Positions 1-8,421 of a stretch of DNA of 52,615 nucleotides are shown one piece after another. Within the stretch, counting starts at the first letter, position 1, and each line of letters starts with the position of its first letter. Source of the DNA: Clostridiales bacterium (GTDB lineage Bacteria; Bacillota; Clostridia; Christensenellales; Aristaeellaceae); the NCBI GenBank assembly GCA_015056315.1, contig SVGN01000017.1, positions 1 to 52,615 on the forward strand, given 5' to 3'. Both the position numbers and the translations under genes were made by a program. The notes beneath the pieces were generated by a model. The model worked only from the letters and a program-made list of their open reading frames with translations. It was not told where the DNA came from and did no database searches.

Positions 1-23
1 TTCGAACCCCACTATCCACCCCA
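1..23 (+). tRNA. tRNA-His, 3' end only (cut by window start)
   Basis: Bases 1-7 (TTCGAAC) read as a T-loop, 8-12 as the 3' side of the T-stem, 13-19 (TATCCAC) as the 3' acceptor strand, base 20 is a C discriminator, and 21-23 are an encoded CCA. A C at position 73 is the hallmark of bacterial tRNA-His, and a His-Gln tRNA pair is common in Firmicutes. The anticodon lies outside the window, so the identity is inferred. Confidence 0.7.
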
Positions 24-30
24 CTTACCT

Positions 31-105
31 TGGGGTATCGCCAAGTGGTAAGGCACGGGACTTTGACTCCCGCATTCGTAGGTTCAAATCCTGCTACCCC
101 AGCCA
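31..105 (+). tRNA. tRNA-Gln (anticodon TTG)
   Basis: A complete cloverleaf with encoded CCA (103-105). The acceptor stem pairs TGGGGTA with TACCCCA, the anticodon stem is CGGGA/TCCCG, and the loop at 61-67 carries anticodon TTG (63-65). The discriminator is G102. It lies 7 bp after the partial tRNA-His, so the two are probably one transcript. Confidence 0.97.
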
Positions 106-120
106 TTTGCGATAACGCCA

Positions 121-156
121 ACAAAGAACCGGGATCGAAGGATCCCGGTTCTTTGT
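121..156 (+). terminator. Hairpin after the tRNA pair, probable terminator
   Basis: A 16-bp perfect stem (121-136 with 141-156) with a GAAG loop, followed by only a short T-rich stretch (GTTTG). The stem is strong but the T-tract is poor, so it may work as a terminator or as a 3' processing structure of the tRNA transcript. Confidence 0.6.
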
Positions 157-180
157 GTTTGCCCCATATCATCGCAAGCA

Positions 181-226
181 AAAACCGCCCCGCTGTGCAG
201 CCTGTGCTGCGCGGCGGGGCGGTTTT
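181..226 (-). terminator. Rho-independent terminator of the csoR-copA operon
   Basis: A 13-bp stem (181-193 with 214-226) whose reverse-strand product ends in a run of five T. It begins just downstream of the copA stop codon. The stem is also flanked by TTTT on the forward strand, so it may stop transcription both ways. Confidence 0.75.
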
Positions 227-231
227 CTCGA

Positions 232-435
232 TCAGCCGATAACGGTGTAGCCCTGATCCTCTACCGTCTTCTTGAGCAGAGCATCATCCACGGGGGCATT
301 CAGGGTGATGACGGCAGTGCCGGTCTCGTGGCTGACCACAGCCTCAACCACCTGGGGCAGCTCCTCCAGCACCTTCTTGACACGGCCGGAGCAGTGGCCG
401 CACATCATGCCTTCGATCTTCATGGTCTTTTCCAT
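232..435 (-). other. Internal in-frame start giving a possible free CopZ-like copper chaperone (67 aa)
   Basis: Inside copA, the reverse strand reads AAAGGAGGT, then 7 bases, then ATG, in frame with the last 67 codons. Those 67 residues form exactly one heavy-metal-associated domain with CGHC, the length and fold class of stand-alone CopZ chaperones (66-69 aa). The ribosome site lies in the linker, where protein constraint should be weak. Initiation here would make a free chaperone together with the pump. Both the fused and free forms could exist; expression of the short form is inference. Confidence 0.5.
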
Positions 436-2742
436 TGGTTTGACCTCCTTTGCAGGTTTGATCTTTTTATCCTTTCTCGCATTGCGGATGTCGATCAGGT
501 TCAGCCGCAATGCGTTGGATACTACACAGAAGCTGCTCAGGCTCATGGCAGCAGCGCCGAACATGGGGTTCAGCTTCCAGCCCAGCAGACCGATGAACAC
601 GCCTGCCGCCAGCGGGATGCCGATCACGTTATAACAGAAGGCCCAGAACAGATTCTGGTGGATAGTGCGGAGCGTGGCACGGCTCAGGCGGATGGCTGCG
701 GGCACATCGCTGAGGCGGCTGTTCATGAGCACCACATCGGCTGCATCGATGGCCACATCGGTGCCTGCGCCGATGGCGATACCCATATCCGCACGGGTCA
801 GGGCGGGGGCATCATTGACACCGTCGCCCACCATGATCACCTTACCGCCGTTTTGCAGGCGGCGCACCACGCTTTCCTTGCCCTGGGGCAGCACATCGGC
901 GATCACCTCATCCACCCCGGCCAGCCTGCCCACCGCTTCGGCAGTACGACGGTTGTCGCCGGTGAGCATGACCACACGGATGCCCATGTTCTTCAGCTCT
1001 TCAACAGCCCGGGGGCTATCCTCCTTGAGGGTATCGGCCACGGCGATCACGCCCAGCAGCTTGTCGTCCCGGCTGAAGAGCAGCGGGGTCTTGCCCTCGG
1101 CAGAGAGGGCATCCAGCTGGGTCTGCACCGCCGCCGGTACAGCAGCGTAGCGGCTCAGGTAGGCCAGCTTGCCGCCACGAAGGGTGCTGCTTTCCAGCTG
1201 GGCAGACAGGCCGTTGCCCGGCACCGCCCGGAAGCCCTCTACCTCAGCAAGGGGGCATTCCTTCTCTTTGGCGCAGCTGACCACAGCCCCCGCCAGCGGG
1301 TGCTCGCTCTTTGCCTCCAGCGCATAGGCGCTGCGCAGGAGCTCGGCTTCGGTGATGCCCTCGCAGGGCAGCACATCGGTGACCACAGGAGTACCGTTGG
1401 TCAGGGTGCCGGTCTTATCCAGCACGATGATCTGGCCCTTGCCGGTCTCCTCCAGAGAGGCGGCGGTCTTGAACAGGATGCCGTTCTTTGCGCCCACGCC
1501 GTTACCCACCATGATGGCCACCGGCGTAGCCAGCCCCAACGCACAGGGGCAGCTGATGACCAGCACCGAGATGCCCCTTGCCAAAGCGAAACCGAAGCTC
1601 TCGCCCACAAGCAGCCACACCAGAATGGTGATGACCGCAATGGAGATGACCACCGGCACAAAGACGCCGGATACCTTGTCTGCCACCTTGGCAATGGGCG
1701 CTTTGGTGGCCGCCGCATCGCTCACCATGCGAATGATCTGGCTCAGCGTGGTATCCTGCCCCACGCGGGTGGCCCGGCAGCGCAGGTAGCCGCTGCGGTT
1801 GGTGGTCGCGGCAGAAACGCTGCTGCCCACCGCCTTATCCACCGGGATGCTCTCGCCGGTCAGGGCGGATTCATCCACAGCGCTTTCGCCTTCCTCCACC
1901 ACGCCATCCACAGGGATGTGCTCACCGGGGCGCACCACGAACAGATCGCCGGTCTTTACCTGCTCGATGGGCGTTTCCACCTCTGCCCCATCCACCCAGA
2001 GGGTGGCGGTCTTGGGTGAGAGCCGCATCAGGCTCTTGAGGGCATCGGTGGTCTTGCCCTTGGAACGGGCTTCCAGCATCTTGCCCACGGTGATCAGGGT
2101 AAGGATCATGGCAGCGGATTCGAAGTAGAACTCATGCAGATAGTGGGCCGCACCCGCTGCATCGCCGGCGGCTGCATGACCGGTCATGGCAAAGAGGGCG
2201 TACACGCTGTAGCCGAAGGAGGCCGCAGAGCCCAGTGCGACCAGCGTATCCATATTGGGTGCGCCCTTCAGGAGTCCCTTGAAGCCGCTGATGAAGAACT
2301 TCTGGTTAATGACCATTACGATGGCTGCCAGCAGCAGCTGCACAAGGCCCACCGCCACCGGATTGTTCTCAAAGAAGGCAGGCAGGGGCCAGCCCCACAT
2401 GCTATGCCCCATGGAAACGTACATCAGCGCCAGCAAAAAGCCCAGCGAGGCAAAAAGGCGACGCTTCAGTTTGGGGGTCTCCCGGTCTCTGAGGGCATCC
2501 TCTGCATTCTGCATATCAGCTGCACTTGGCGCTGCATCCGCTGCGCCCTTTACGGAGGCGCCATAGCCCGCTGCCTCCACCGCTGCAATGATGGCCGCAT
2601 CCGGTGCGTTGCCCTCCACGCCCATACTGTTGGTCAGCAGGCTCACAGAGCAGGCGCTTACCCCGGCCACTGCCGAGACCGCTTTTTCCACCCGGGCGCT
2701 GCAGGCGGCGCAGCTCATACCCGTTACCGTATATTGCTTCAT
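232..2742 (-). CDS. copA: Copper(I)-translocating P1B-type ATPase CopA
   Basis: A membrane pump that exports cytoplasmic Cu+ using ATP. The 836-residue protein has an N-terminal heavy-metal-associated domain with CAAC at residues 11-14, several membrane helices, the TGES actuator motif, the metal-site motif CPC in a membrane helix, the phosphorylation motif DKTGT and the hinge GDGVND. A second heavy-metal domain with CGHC (781-784) is attached after a charged linker at the C-terminus, which is less usual than two N-terminal domains. The start ATG follows GGGAGC. It lies 14 bp after csoR and shares its promoter. The linker contains a strong internal ribosome site (see the separate entry at 232-435). 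The identity is firm. Confidence 0.97.
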   Translation of the reverse strand: MKQYTVTGMSCAACSARVEKAVSAVAGVSACSVSLLTNSMGVEGNAPDAAIIAAVEAAGYGASVKGAADAAPSAADMQNAEDALRDRETPKLKRRLFASLGFLLALMYVSMGHSMWGWPLPAFFENNPVAVGLVQLLLAAIVMVINQKFFISGFKGLLKGAPNMDTLVALGSAASFGYSVYALFAMTGHAAAGDAAGAAHYLHEFYFESAAMILTLITVGKMLEARSKGKTTDALKSLMRLSPKTATLWVDGAEVETPIEQVKTGDLFVVRPGEHIPVDGVVEEGESAVDESALTGESIPVDKAVGSSVSAATTNRSGYLRCRATRVGQDTTLSQIIRMVSDAAATKAPIAKVADKVSGVFVPVVISIAVITILVWLLVGESFGFALARGISVLVISCPCALGLATPVAIMVGNGVGAKNGILFKTAASLEETGKGQIIVLDKTGTLTNGTPVVTDVLPCEGITEAELLRSAYALEAKSEHPLAGAVVSCAKEKECPLAEVEGFRAVPGNGLSAQLESSTLRGGKLAYLSRYAAVPAAVQTQLDALSAEGKTPLLFSRDDKLLGVIAVADTLKEDSPRAVEELKNMGIRVVMLTGDNRRTAEAVGRLAGVDEVIADVLPQGKESVVRRLQNGGKVIMVGDGVNDAPALTRADMGIAIGAGTDVAIDAADVVLMNSRLSDVPAAIRLSRATLRTIHQNLFWAFCYNVIGIPLAAGVFIGLLGWKLNPMFGAAAMSLSSFCVVSNALRLNLIDIRNARKDKKIKPAKEVKPMEKTMKIEGMMCGHCSGRVKKVLEELPQVVEAVVSHETGTAVITLNAPVDDALLKKTVEDQGYTVIG

Positions 2743-2756
2743 GGTTTTCAGCTCCC

Positions 2757-3053
2757 TTATTTCATCAGCTTATGCAGGGTGGAGATCAGCTCCTCCACGG
2801 TATCCTCCCGGCCTGCGGAAATGTCTTCCTTCACACAGGTGCGGATGTGGTCGCCCAGCAGCTCCTTGCTGAAGGCGTTGAGGGCGGCATTGGCGGCCGC
2901 CACCTGCACCAAGATATCGATGCAATAGGCATCCTTCTCCACCATGCCCCGAATGCCCCGGATCTGCCCCTCGATGCGGTTGAGGCGATGGATCAGCTTA
3001 TCGTGCTCGCTCTTGGAGCGCTCCTTGGTCTTGTGGCAATGCTTGCAGGGCAT
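2757..3053 (-). CDS. csoR: Copper-sensing transcriptional repressor CsoR
   Basis: A 98-residue, all-helical DUF156-family repressor that leaves DNA when it binds Cu+. The three family ligands are present with the canonical spacing: Cys44, His69 and Cys73 (25 and 4 residues apart). The N-terminus has an additional CKHCH cluster. The first gene of the csoR-copA operon, it is 14 bp ahead of copA. A CsoR-like inverted repeat lies between the -35 and -10 of its own promoter, so autoregulation by copper is very likely. A nickel or persulfide sensor of the same family is possible, but the copA neighbour and ligand set favour copper. Confidence 0.93.
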   Translation of the reverse strand: MPCKHCHKTKERSKSEHDKLIHRLNRIEGQIRGIRGMVEKDAYCIDILVQVAAANAALNAFSKELLGDHIRTCVKEDISAGREDTVEELISTLHKLMK

Positions 3054-3072
3054 GGCATGACACCTCGCATTT

Positions 3073-3088
3073 GTTAGTTTGCACTAAC
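3073..3088. promoter_or_regulatory. Second inverted repeat at the csoR transcription start
   Basis: GTTAGT-TTGC-ACTAAC is a perfect 6-bp inverted repeat directly downstream of the csoR -10, where the transcript starts. It does not look like the CsoR site. It could be an operator for another regulator (the TTAG..CTAA arms recall DtxR-like sites) or a 5' stem in the mRNA. Confidence 0.4.
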
Positions 3089-3117
3089 ATTATATACCCC
3101 CATAGGGTATATGTCAA
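3089..3117 (-). promoter_or_regulatory. csoR-copA promoter with CsoR-like operator in the spacer
   Basis: On the reverse strand there is a perfect consensus TTGACA (3112-3117), a 17-bp spacer and TATAAT (3089-3094). The spacer is a pseudo-palindrome, ATACCC-5 nt-GGGTAT (3094-3110), matching the C-rich/G-rich half-site pattern of CsoR operators. Binding there would block RNA polymerase directly. Confidence 0.88.
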
Positions 3118-3200
3118 TGCATGAAGTGCTGCCAATAACGAATATGGCACAAAATTGCCTTCTTTTGTGCAATGTTCGCATGGTCTTGCAGGCCGTTTCA

Positions 3201-3209
3201 TGGTATGAT
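3201..3209 (+). promoter_or_regulatory. Possible extended -10 for the fucosidase gene
   Basis: TGG-TATGAT is an extended -10 element 85 bp ahead of the GH29 start. No good -35 is visible at 16-18 bp, so the promoter is either weak or activator-dependent. Confidence 0.35.
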
Positions 3210-3294
3210 AGAAGGCAAGAAAAAGAGATGATACTGCCACGGGCAGCAACCAACAGCAGAGCCGCCTTTTGGCAAGCAAGGAGGAAACTTTTCC

Positions 3295-4758
3295 ATGAGC
3301 AAGCGTTTCGAGCCTACCTTCGATTCCCTGCACGAGTATACCGCTCCCGAATGGTTCCGGGATGCCAAGTTCGGCATCTGGAGCCACTGGGGCCCCCAGA
3401 GCGTGCCCATGTTTGGCGATTGGTACGCCCGCAACATGTACATCGAGGGCACGGCCCAGTACGAATACCATCTGCGCCACTACGGCCACCCCTCCAAGTT
3501 TGGCTACAAGGATATCTGTGCCCTATGGAAGGCGGAGAAATTCGACCCGGAAGGGCTCATGGAGAAATACTACAAGGCCGGTGCCCGCTACTTTATGTCT
3601 CAGGGCACCCACCACGACCATTTCTTTAACTACGATTCCAGGATCAACCGCATGAACAGCGTGAACGTGGGCCCCGGCAAAGACATCCTTGCCCTGTGGA
3701 AGGCCGCTGCGGACAAGTTTGGCATGCCCTTTGGCATCAGCGAGCATTTAGGCGCTTCCTTTGCCTGGTGGCGTGTGAACAAGGGCTGCGACAAGACCGG
3801 CCCCTACGCCGGTGTGCCCTACGACGGCAACGACCCGGCCTATCAGGATTTCTACTTTGCCAACCAGGAGCACGGCACCGACGACCCCGCCAGCATTTCG
3901 CCCTGGTACACTGAAAACAAGGAGTACCACGCTTACTGGAAGCGCTGCATCGGCGAGATGATCGAGCGCTTCCAGCCGGAGCTGCTCTACACCGACGGTT
4001 CCCTGCCCTTCGGCGGCCACTGGTTTGAGAATGCAAACGGCTCCACCGACGGCACCGGCAGCTATCAGGATGGTCTGGAGATCGTAGCCAAGCTGTACAA
4101 CACCTCCATCGACAAACACGGCGAAAACAAGGCCGTCTACCTGCAAAAAGACCGCAACCCCGCCATTTACAGCGTGGGCGTGCTGGATATCGAAAAGAGC
4201 CAGCTGCCGGGCATCATGCCCCAGCCCTGGCACACCGATACCTGCATCGGCAACTGGTTCTACGATGTGCACAGCCCCTACAAGCAGCCAGACCAGATCG
4301 TGGAGATGCTGGTGGATATCATCTCCAAAAACGGCGTGATGCTGCTGAACATCCTCCAGCGGCCGGATGGCACCATCGACGAATATGCCGACTTCATCCT
4401 TACCAAGATCGGCGAATGGTTCGCCGTTTGCAGCGAGGCAGTCTACGGCACCCGTCCCTGGCGCACCTTCGGCGAGGGCGATACCCGTGTCAAGATCGAG
4501 GGCTTCCGGGAGGACAAGACCGACTGGACCCGGAGCGACTTCCGCTTCGTGCAGAAGGGCGGCGCCGTATACGCCTTCATGATGGGCGCAAAGGGCGGCG
4601 ATACCGTTACCCTGCGCAGCTTCGAAGGGGATGAGATCCACTCCGTGGAGGTGCTGGGCTACGGCCCCGTGCCCTTCCGGAAGGATTTCGGCGTGCTGGT
4701 GGTCTCCCTGCCCGATGAGCTGCCCGCCTTCTGCGCCAATGCGTTGAAGATCCTGTAA
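3295..4758 (+). CDS. GH29 family alpha-L-fucosidase
   Basis: A 487-residue glycoside hydrolase that removes alpha-L-fucose from glycans by a retaining mechanism. The N-terminal half is a TIM barrel: WFRDAKFGIWSHWG (20-33) is the family signature, HHDHF (106-110) corresponds to the usual HHDGF motif with Gly replaced by His, and YTDG has the likely nucleophile Asp234. A C-terminal beta-sandwich follows. There is no signal peptide, so it acts on imported oligosaccharides in the cytoplasm. The start is set by AGGAGGAAAC before ATG. It stands alone between the copper operon and a terminator. The natural substrate cannot be read from sequence. Confidence 0.9.
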   Translation: MSKRFEPTFDSLHEYTAPEWFRDAKFGIWSHWGPQSVPMFGDWYARNMYIEGTAQYEYHLRHYGHPSKFGYKDICALWKAEKFDPEGLMEKYYKAGARYFMSQGTHHDHFFNYDSRINRMNSVNVGPGKDILALWKAAADKFGMPFGISEHLGASFAWWRVNKGCDKTGPYAGVPYDGNDPAYQDFYFANQEHGTDDPASISPWYTENKEYHAYWKRCIGEMIERFQPELLYTDGSLPFGGHWFENANGSTDGTGSYQDGLEIVAKLYNTSIDKHGENKAVYLQKDRNPAIYSVGVLDIEKSQLPGIMPQPWHTDTCIGNWFYDVHSPYKQPDQIVEMLVDIISKNGVMLLNILQRPDGTIDEYADFILTKIGEWFAVCSEAVYGTRPWRTFGEGDTRVKIEGFREDKTDWTRSDFRFVQKGGAVYAFMMGAKGGDTVTLRSFEGDEIHSVEVLGYGPVPFRKDFGVLVVSLPDELPAFCANALKIL

Positions 4759-4801
4759 GAAAACAGCGGATGTATTCCGCCGGTTTTCCGCTCCAATAGA
4801 G

Positions 4802-4850
4802 CACCCCCGCCGCACCGGAACGATCCCGGGCGGCGGGGGTGTTGTGTTTT
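4802..4850 (+). terminator. Terminator of the fucosidase gene
   Basis: A 12-bp GC-rich stem (4802-4813 with 4830-4841) followed by TTGTGTTTT. It lies about 45 bp beyond the GH29 stop and points forward; no T-tract is present on the reverse side. Confidence 0.85.
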
Positions 4851-4876
4851 CCCGGCCCGATACAGGCCGTTTTTGT

Positions 4877-5536
4877 TTATTGAGGCTGGTCTGTGCCATC
4901 GCAGATGCAGGTGATCAGCCGGAGCATCATCTCTGCACGGGTGGAGACATCGCCCAGCAGCAAGCCCTCGAACCAGCCCTCGCAGGGCACCCGCAGCGTT
5001 GAATGCAGGTGATACGCCAGCGACGAAGGCGGCACAGGTCTGCCGTTGATGGCATAGAGCCCCTCTAGCACCTTCCATGTGTTGGTGGAGAGCAGATAGG
5101 CCATGCGCAGATCATCCTTTGCAGAGATGGCAGCAGACAGCTTTTTCTGTGTTGAAAAGAGCCAGTAGCGCAGCTTTTCAAGCGCATCGGCGGCAGGGCG
5201 GTACGCCTGCTCCGCCTGCCGCACTGCTTCGGCGAGGCGGGCATAGGTGCCGTCATCGCTGATCGCCCGGGCACCATGGTAGCGGTAGATCTCCGCCGGG
5301 TTCGATGACAGCCGCTCCAGCAGCGCATCGCAGCGGTGAAAGTGGATCTCCACCCAAACGCCATCCACAGCATCTGCCTCAAAAGCATCATGCTCGCACA
5401 GAACCAGCAGATCCAGATCCGACCCGGCAGTTGCCGCGCCATAGGCCACAGAGCCGTTGAGAACGATGCTGTGCACGCCGGGCAGCTGCTTCAGCCGCTC
5501 TGTGACGGTTTCCAATACCCGAAGCTGTTCGGTCAT
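4877..5536 (-). CDS. Nucleotidyltransferase-domain protein (pol-beta/MNT-like)
   Basis: A 219-residue protein with the nucleotidyltransferase-fold signature GSVAYG near residue 30 followed by SDLDLLV, whose two Asp are the expected metal ligands. The rest is helical and unassigned. The family transfers NMP groups to proteins, drugs or toxin partners; the substrate here is unknown. The start was placed at the ATG following GGGAGAG, which leaves 14 bp after the acetyltransferase stop. A longer in-frame extension is open but would overlap that gene by some 240 bp. It is the last gene of a three-gene reverse operon (tcdA, acetyltransferase, this gene). No HEPN partner is adjacent, so a toxin-antitoxin role is not supported. 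Confidence 0.75.
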   Translation of the reverse strand: MTEQLRVLETVTERLKQLPGVHSIVLNGSVAYGAATAGSDLDLLVLCEHDAFEADAVDGVWVEIHFHRCDALLERLSSNPAEIYRYHGARAISDDGTYARLAEAVRQAEQAYRPAADALEKLRYWLFSTQKKLSAAISAKDDLRMAYLLSTNTWKVLEGLYAINGRPVPPSSLAYHLHSTLRVPCEGWFEGLLLGDVSTRAEMMLRLITCICDGTDQPQ

Positions 5537-5550
5537 GCCCTTCTCTCCCA

Positions 5551-6483
5551 TCACTCTTTCTGGGCTGCTTCCCGCTTCCAGTGCATCCAATGCACGGTCT
5601 CGGTATAGCCGACCCTGCGGTAGAAGGGGTCTCCGCCGCCGGTCATGTACTCTGCCCCCAGCGCTCCCATGCGCTGATAATGCCGGGTGAGCGCAGCCGC
5701 CGCCAGCCCCTTGCCCCGGTGCTCCGGCACGGTGCAGAGGGGTTCCATATAGGCCAGCTTGTTTTCCGGCACCCAGCACATGCCCGAGTAGCACACATAT
5801 TCGCCGCTCTCATCCGCAATGACCACCTCATGCTCATAGGTGGCATGGGGTGGCGGTGCCATTACGCAGCTGATGATGCCCTGATAGGACTTTACCGGGT
5901 TCCACTCCGTACCGGGATCCTCACCATCCCAGTTTTCAAAGGGGCCTTTATCCTCGTGGCCGAAGCCCTTCCATGTGCATCTGCCCAGCTTGACCGGATC
6001 CATCTCCTCCGGCTCCACAAAGCGGTAGCCATCCGGCAGGGGGCGATCCAGAACTGTTTTGGAGAGATCCAGCAGCATATCGTCGTATTCGTAGGCCATG
6101 GAATAGCCCCGCTTTTGGGCAGCCTCCATCAGTGCCGTCTGCCCGGGGAAGAAGACCAATTCCTTCTCGCCGGGCTTGCCGGGCATGGTGCTGTCTGCGT
6201 AGGCGACCAGCTCATCGGCAAGGCATTCGTAGCCGGGCAGCAGCGAAAAGAAAATATGGGTGGCAGGGCTCTCGTAGTAGACAAAGCCCACCGGCTGGCC
6301 ATCGTCCAGCCAGAAGCGATCGAGCCAGGTTTTGGAGCGGTCGAACCAGGTGGAGGTAAGGGCATATTCGAAAAAGGGAGCGGGCATGCCGTTTCGGAAG
6401 CCGGGCACGCAGGCCTTGGTAAGCAGCTGCCAGGCAAGCTCGTTATCGCTGAGCAGCTGAAAATTCCTGGTGGTTATCTTCAT
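5551..6483 (-). CDS. GNAT family N-acetyltransferase
   Basis: A 310-residue protein with a C-terminal GNAT domain: the acetyl-CoA pyrophosphate-binding loop RGKG is at 256-259 (motif A), preceded by the beta-strand YMEPLCTVPEH. The N-terminal 150 residues may be a second, degenerate GNAT fold, as in two-domain acetyltransferases. The acceptor is not predictable. It sits 31 bp downstream of tcdA and 14 bp upstream of the nucleotidyltransferase on the same strand, so co-transcription is likely. The start ATG follows AGGAGAAAG. Confidence 0.82.
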   Translation of the reverse strand: MKITTRNFQLLSDNELAWQLLTKACVPGFRNGMPAPFFEYALTSTWFDRSKTWLDRFWLDDGQPVGFVYYESPATHIFFSLLPGYECLADELVAYADSTMPGKPGEKELVFFPGQTALMEAAQKRGYSMAYEYDDMLLDLSKTVLDRPLPDGYRFVEPEEMDPVKLGRCTWKGFGHEDKGPFENWDGEDPGTEWNPVKSYQGIISCVMAPPPHATYEHEVVIADESGEYVCYSGMCWVPENKLAYMEPLCTVPEHRGKGLAAAALTRHYQRMGALGAEYMTGGGDPFYRRVGYTETVHWMHWKREAAQKE

Positions 6484-6514
6484 AAGTGCTTTCTCCTGTT
6501 GTTTGTTGTAGGGT

Positions 6515-7237
6515 TTACTCCAGCCCAGCCAGCTCCCGCACCACCTGCCCGGCGATGATGAGCCCCATCACCGAGGGCACAAAGGAGGTGCTGCCGGGGG
6601 TCTGGCGCTTGCCGGGGGCGGTCTCCTCCCCCATTTCCTCGGGAATGGGCGTGAGGGCAGGCTCGGTGGAATAGCAGACCTTCAAATGCTCGATGCCCCG
6701 CTTGCGCAGCTCCTGCCGCATCACCCGGGCCAAGCGGCAGACGCTGGTCTTGCTGATATCCGTTACCACCAGCCTGGTGGGATCCAGCTTGTTGCCCGCG
6801 CCCATGGCGCTGATGAGCCGGATGCCCAGCCGGTGGCAGCGCACCGCCAGCTCCAGCTTGGCCGCTACGGTATCGATGGCATCGATCACATAATCGTAGC
6901 GGGAGAGATCCACCTCATCGGCGGTCTCGGGCAGGTAGAACAGCTGCCGGGCCTCCACCCGCAATTCGGGATCGATAGAAAGGAGCCGCTGCTTCATGGC
7001 CTCGGTCTTGGGCATGCCGATGGTCTCCCGGGTGGCGATCAGCTGCCGGTTCAGGTTGGTCAGGCTGACGGTATCGTTATCGAACAGATCCAGCGCACCG
7101 ATGCCGCTGCGGCAAAGCCCCTCCGCCGCATGGCCGCCAACGCCGCCCAGACCGAATACCGCCACGCGGCTGTTGTGCAGCTTCTCCATCGCCTCCCGGC
7201 CCAGCAGCAGGCGCGTTCTGTCAAAAATCGTCTCCAT
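6515..7237 (-). CDS. tcdA: tRNA threonylcarbamoyladenosine dehydratase (TcdA)
   Basis: A 240-residue ThiF/E1-like ATP-dependent enzyme that dehydrates t6A37 of ANN-decoding tRNAs to the cyclic form. The N-terminal Rossmann motif GLGGVGGHAAE, the NLNRQ motif and DAIDTVAAK are typical of the TcdA/YgdL branch rather than of ubiquitin-like activation systems, as no carrier-protein gene is near. Length is close to the family norm. It is the first gene of the reverse operon, with a good promoter about 30-60 bp upstream. Confidence 0.88.
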   Translation of the reverse strand: METIFDRTRLLLGREAMEKLHNSRVAVFGLGGVGGHAAEGLCRSGIGALDLFDNDTVSLTNLNRQLIATRETIGMPKTEAMKQRLLSIDPELRVEARQLFYLPETADEVDLSRYDYVIDAIDTVAAKLELAVRCHRLGIRLISAMGAGNKLDPTRLVVTDISKTSVCRLARVMRQELRKRGIEHLKVCYSTEPALTPIPEEMGEETAPGKRQTPGSTSFVPSVMGLIIAGQVVRELAGLE

Positions 7238-7266
7238 GGCACATCCCCATCCTTTCCGTTGGTTGC

Positions 7267-7295
7267 ATTATAGCATACCGCGCCGCATCCTGCCA
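7267..7295 (-). promoter_or_regulatory. Promoter of the tcdA operon
   Basis: On the reverse strand: TGGCAG (7290-7295), 17-bp spacer, TATAAT (7267-7272), with TGC directly before the -10 forming an extended element. Confidence 0.7.
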
Positions 7296-7384
7296 CAGGA
7301 TGCAGGAGTTTGTCTGCCCGCGGAAGAATACTATCTGCATACCGTAAGGCAGCTACTCTTACCCATACAGGAGGTTTTTTCGAT

Positions 7385-8356
7385 ATGGAGCTGATCATCT
7401 CCCAAAGCGGCGAGGGCTTTTCCACCCTGCAGGCCGCCATTGACAGCATTCCCGCAGACAGCACCCAGCAGACCCTTATCCGCATTCTGCCCGGCGTATA
7501 CCGGGAGAAGGTGATCCTGAACAAAAGCAATGTGACCCTGCTGGCCGAGCCCGGTGCCCATCTGGTCTTTGGCGATTTTGCCCTGAACCCGCTGCCGGAC
7601 GGTACCACCCGCAATACCTTCCTCACCCCCACGCTGCTGATCACCGGCGATGATGTGACCCTCCGGGGCCTGACGGTGGAAAACGATGCGGGCGACGGGC
7701 GCAAGGTGGGCCAGGCGGTGGCGGTATATGCCGCAGGCGACCGCTGCCGGTTCTTCGATTGCCACTTCCTGGCCGCTCAGGACACCCTCTTCTGCGGCCC
7801 GGTGCTCACCAAGCTGCACAACTTTGTAAAGCCCTATCCGATCCCTGTAGGGGTGGAGGGCGTAGCCGACCGCCCGCCGGTGGATGCACGGCTGTATTTT
7901 GAAAACTGCTTCATCCGCGGCGATGTGGACTTTATCTTCGGCCCCTACCGCTGCTGGTTTGAAGGCTGTACCCTCTATGCCAACGAGCGGGGCGGCTACT
8001 ACACCGCCGCCAATACCCCGGAGGGGCAGCCCTACGGCTTCGTATTCCACCGCTGCACGCTGACCGGCGAATGCCCGGAGGGAGCCATCTATCTGGGCCG
8101 CCCCTGGCGGGAGCATGCCGCCACGGCATTCATCAACTGCCATATGGATGCCTGCGTGAATCCGCTGGGCTTTACCGATTGGCTCATCACCGGCCAGCCC
8201 AACCGCCCGGTCACCCAGCGGTACTGCGAGTACGGCTCCACCGGCCCCGGCAGTCATGCCGATGCCCGCCACCCGGGCATGAAGCTGCTCACCGCCGCAG
8301 AAGCCGATGCCTATACCCTTGCCAATGTGCTGCCCGGCTGGGATGCGCTTATGTAA
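7385..8356 (+). CDS. Pectinesterase (carbohydrate esterase family 8)
   Basis: A 323-residue right-handed beta-helix enzyme that demethylates methylated galacturonosyl residues. The expected catalytic residues are all visible: Gln110 (GQAVAV), Gln132-Asp133 (QDT), Asp182 in DVDFIFG and Arg239 in LGRPW. The start was chosen at ATG 7385, preceded by AGGAGG. There is no signal peptide, so it would act in the cytoplasm on imported methylated oligogalacturonides, unlike the secreted enzymes of plant pathogens. It is monocistronic as far as can be seen. The substrate range could include other esterified uronic acids. Confidence 0.93.
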   Translation: MELIISQSGEGFSTLQAAIDSIPADSTQQTLIRILPGVYREKVILNKSNVTLLAEPGAHLVFGDFALNPLPDGTTRNTFLTPTLLITGDDVTLRGLTVENDAGDGRKVGQAVAVYAAGDRCRFFDCHFLAAQDTLFCGPVLTKLHNFVKPYPIPVGVEGVADRPPVDARLYFENCFIRGDVDFIFGPYRCWFEGCTLYANERGGYYTAANTPEGQPYGFVFHRCTLTGECPEGAIYLGRPWREHAATAFINCHMDACVNPLGFTDWLITGQPNRPVTQRYCEYGSTGPGSHADARHPGMKLLTAAEADAYTLANVLPGWDALM

Positions 8357-8358
8357 CA

Positions 8359-8387
8359 TTGCGTTTTCGATGAAAAAGTTGTAAAAT
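8359..8387 (+). promoter_or_regulatory. Promoter of the lipid kinase gene
   Basis: TTGCGT (8359-8364), 17-bp spacer, TAAAAT (8382-8387), starting 3 bp after the pectinesterase stop. Confidence 0.65.
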
Positions 8388-8421
8388 AAACGCAACTTTG
8401 TATACGAAAGGCGCTGGGAGC

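Noticed and set aside
30..242. Open frame across tRNA-Gln and two hairpins
   Set aside because: It runs through the tRNA gene and the terminators and shows no protein-like features.
328..2019. Long open frame opposite copA, 563 codons on the forward strand
   Set aside because: It lies fully antisense to a well-conserved ATPase. Its protein is rich in His, Gly and Ala, as expected for an antisense reading of GC-rich genes, and no ribosome site or domain is seen.
4877..5536. MNT-HEPN toxin-antitoxin pair for the nucleotidyltransferase
   Set aside because: No HEPN gene is next to it; the HEPN-like gene is about 45 kb away in a different context. The neighbours are tcdA and an acetyltransferase.
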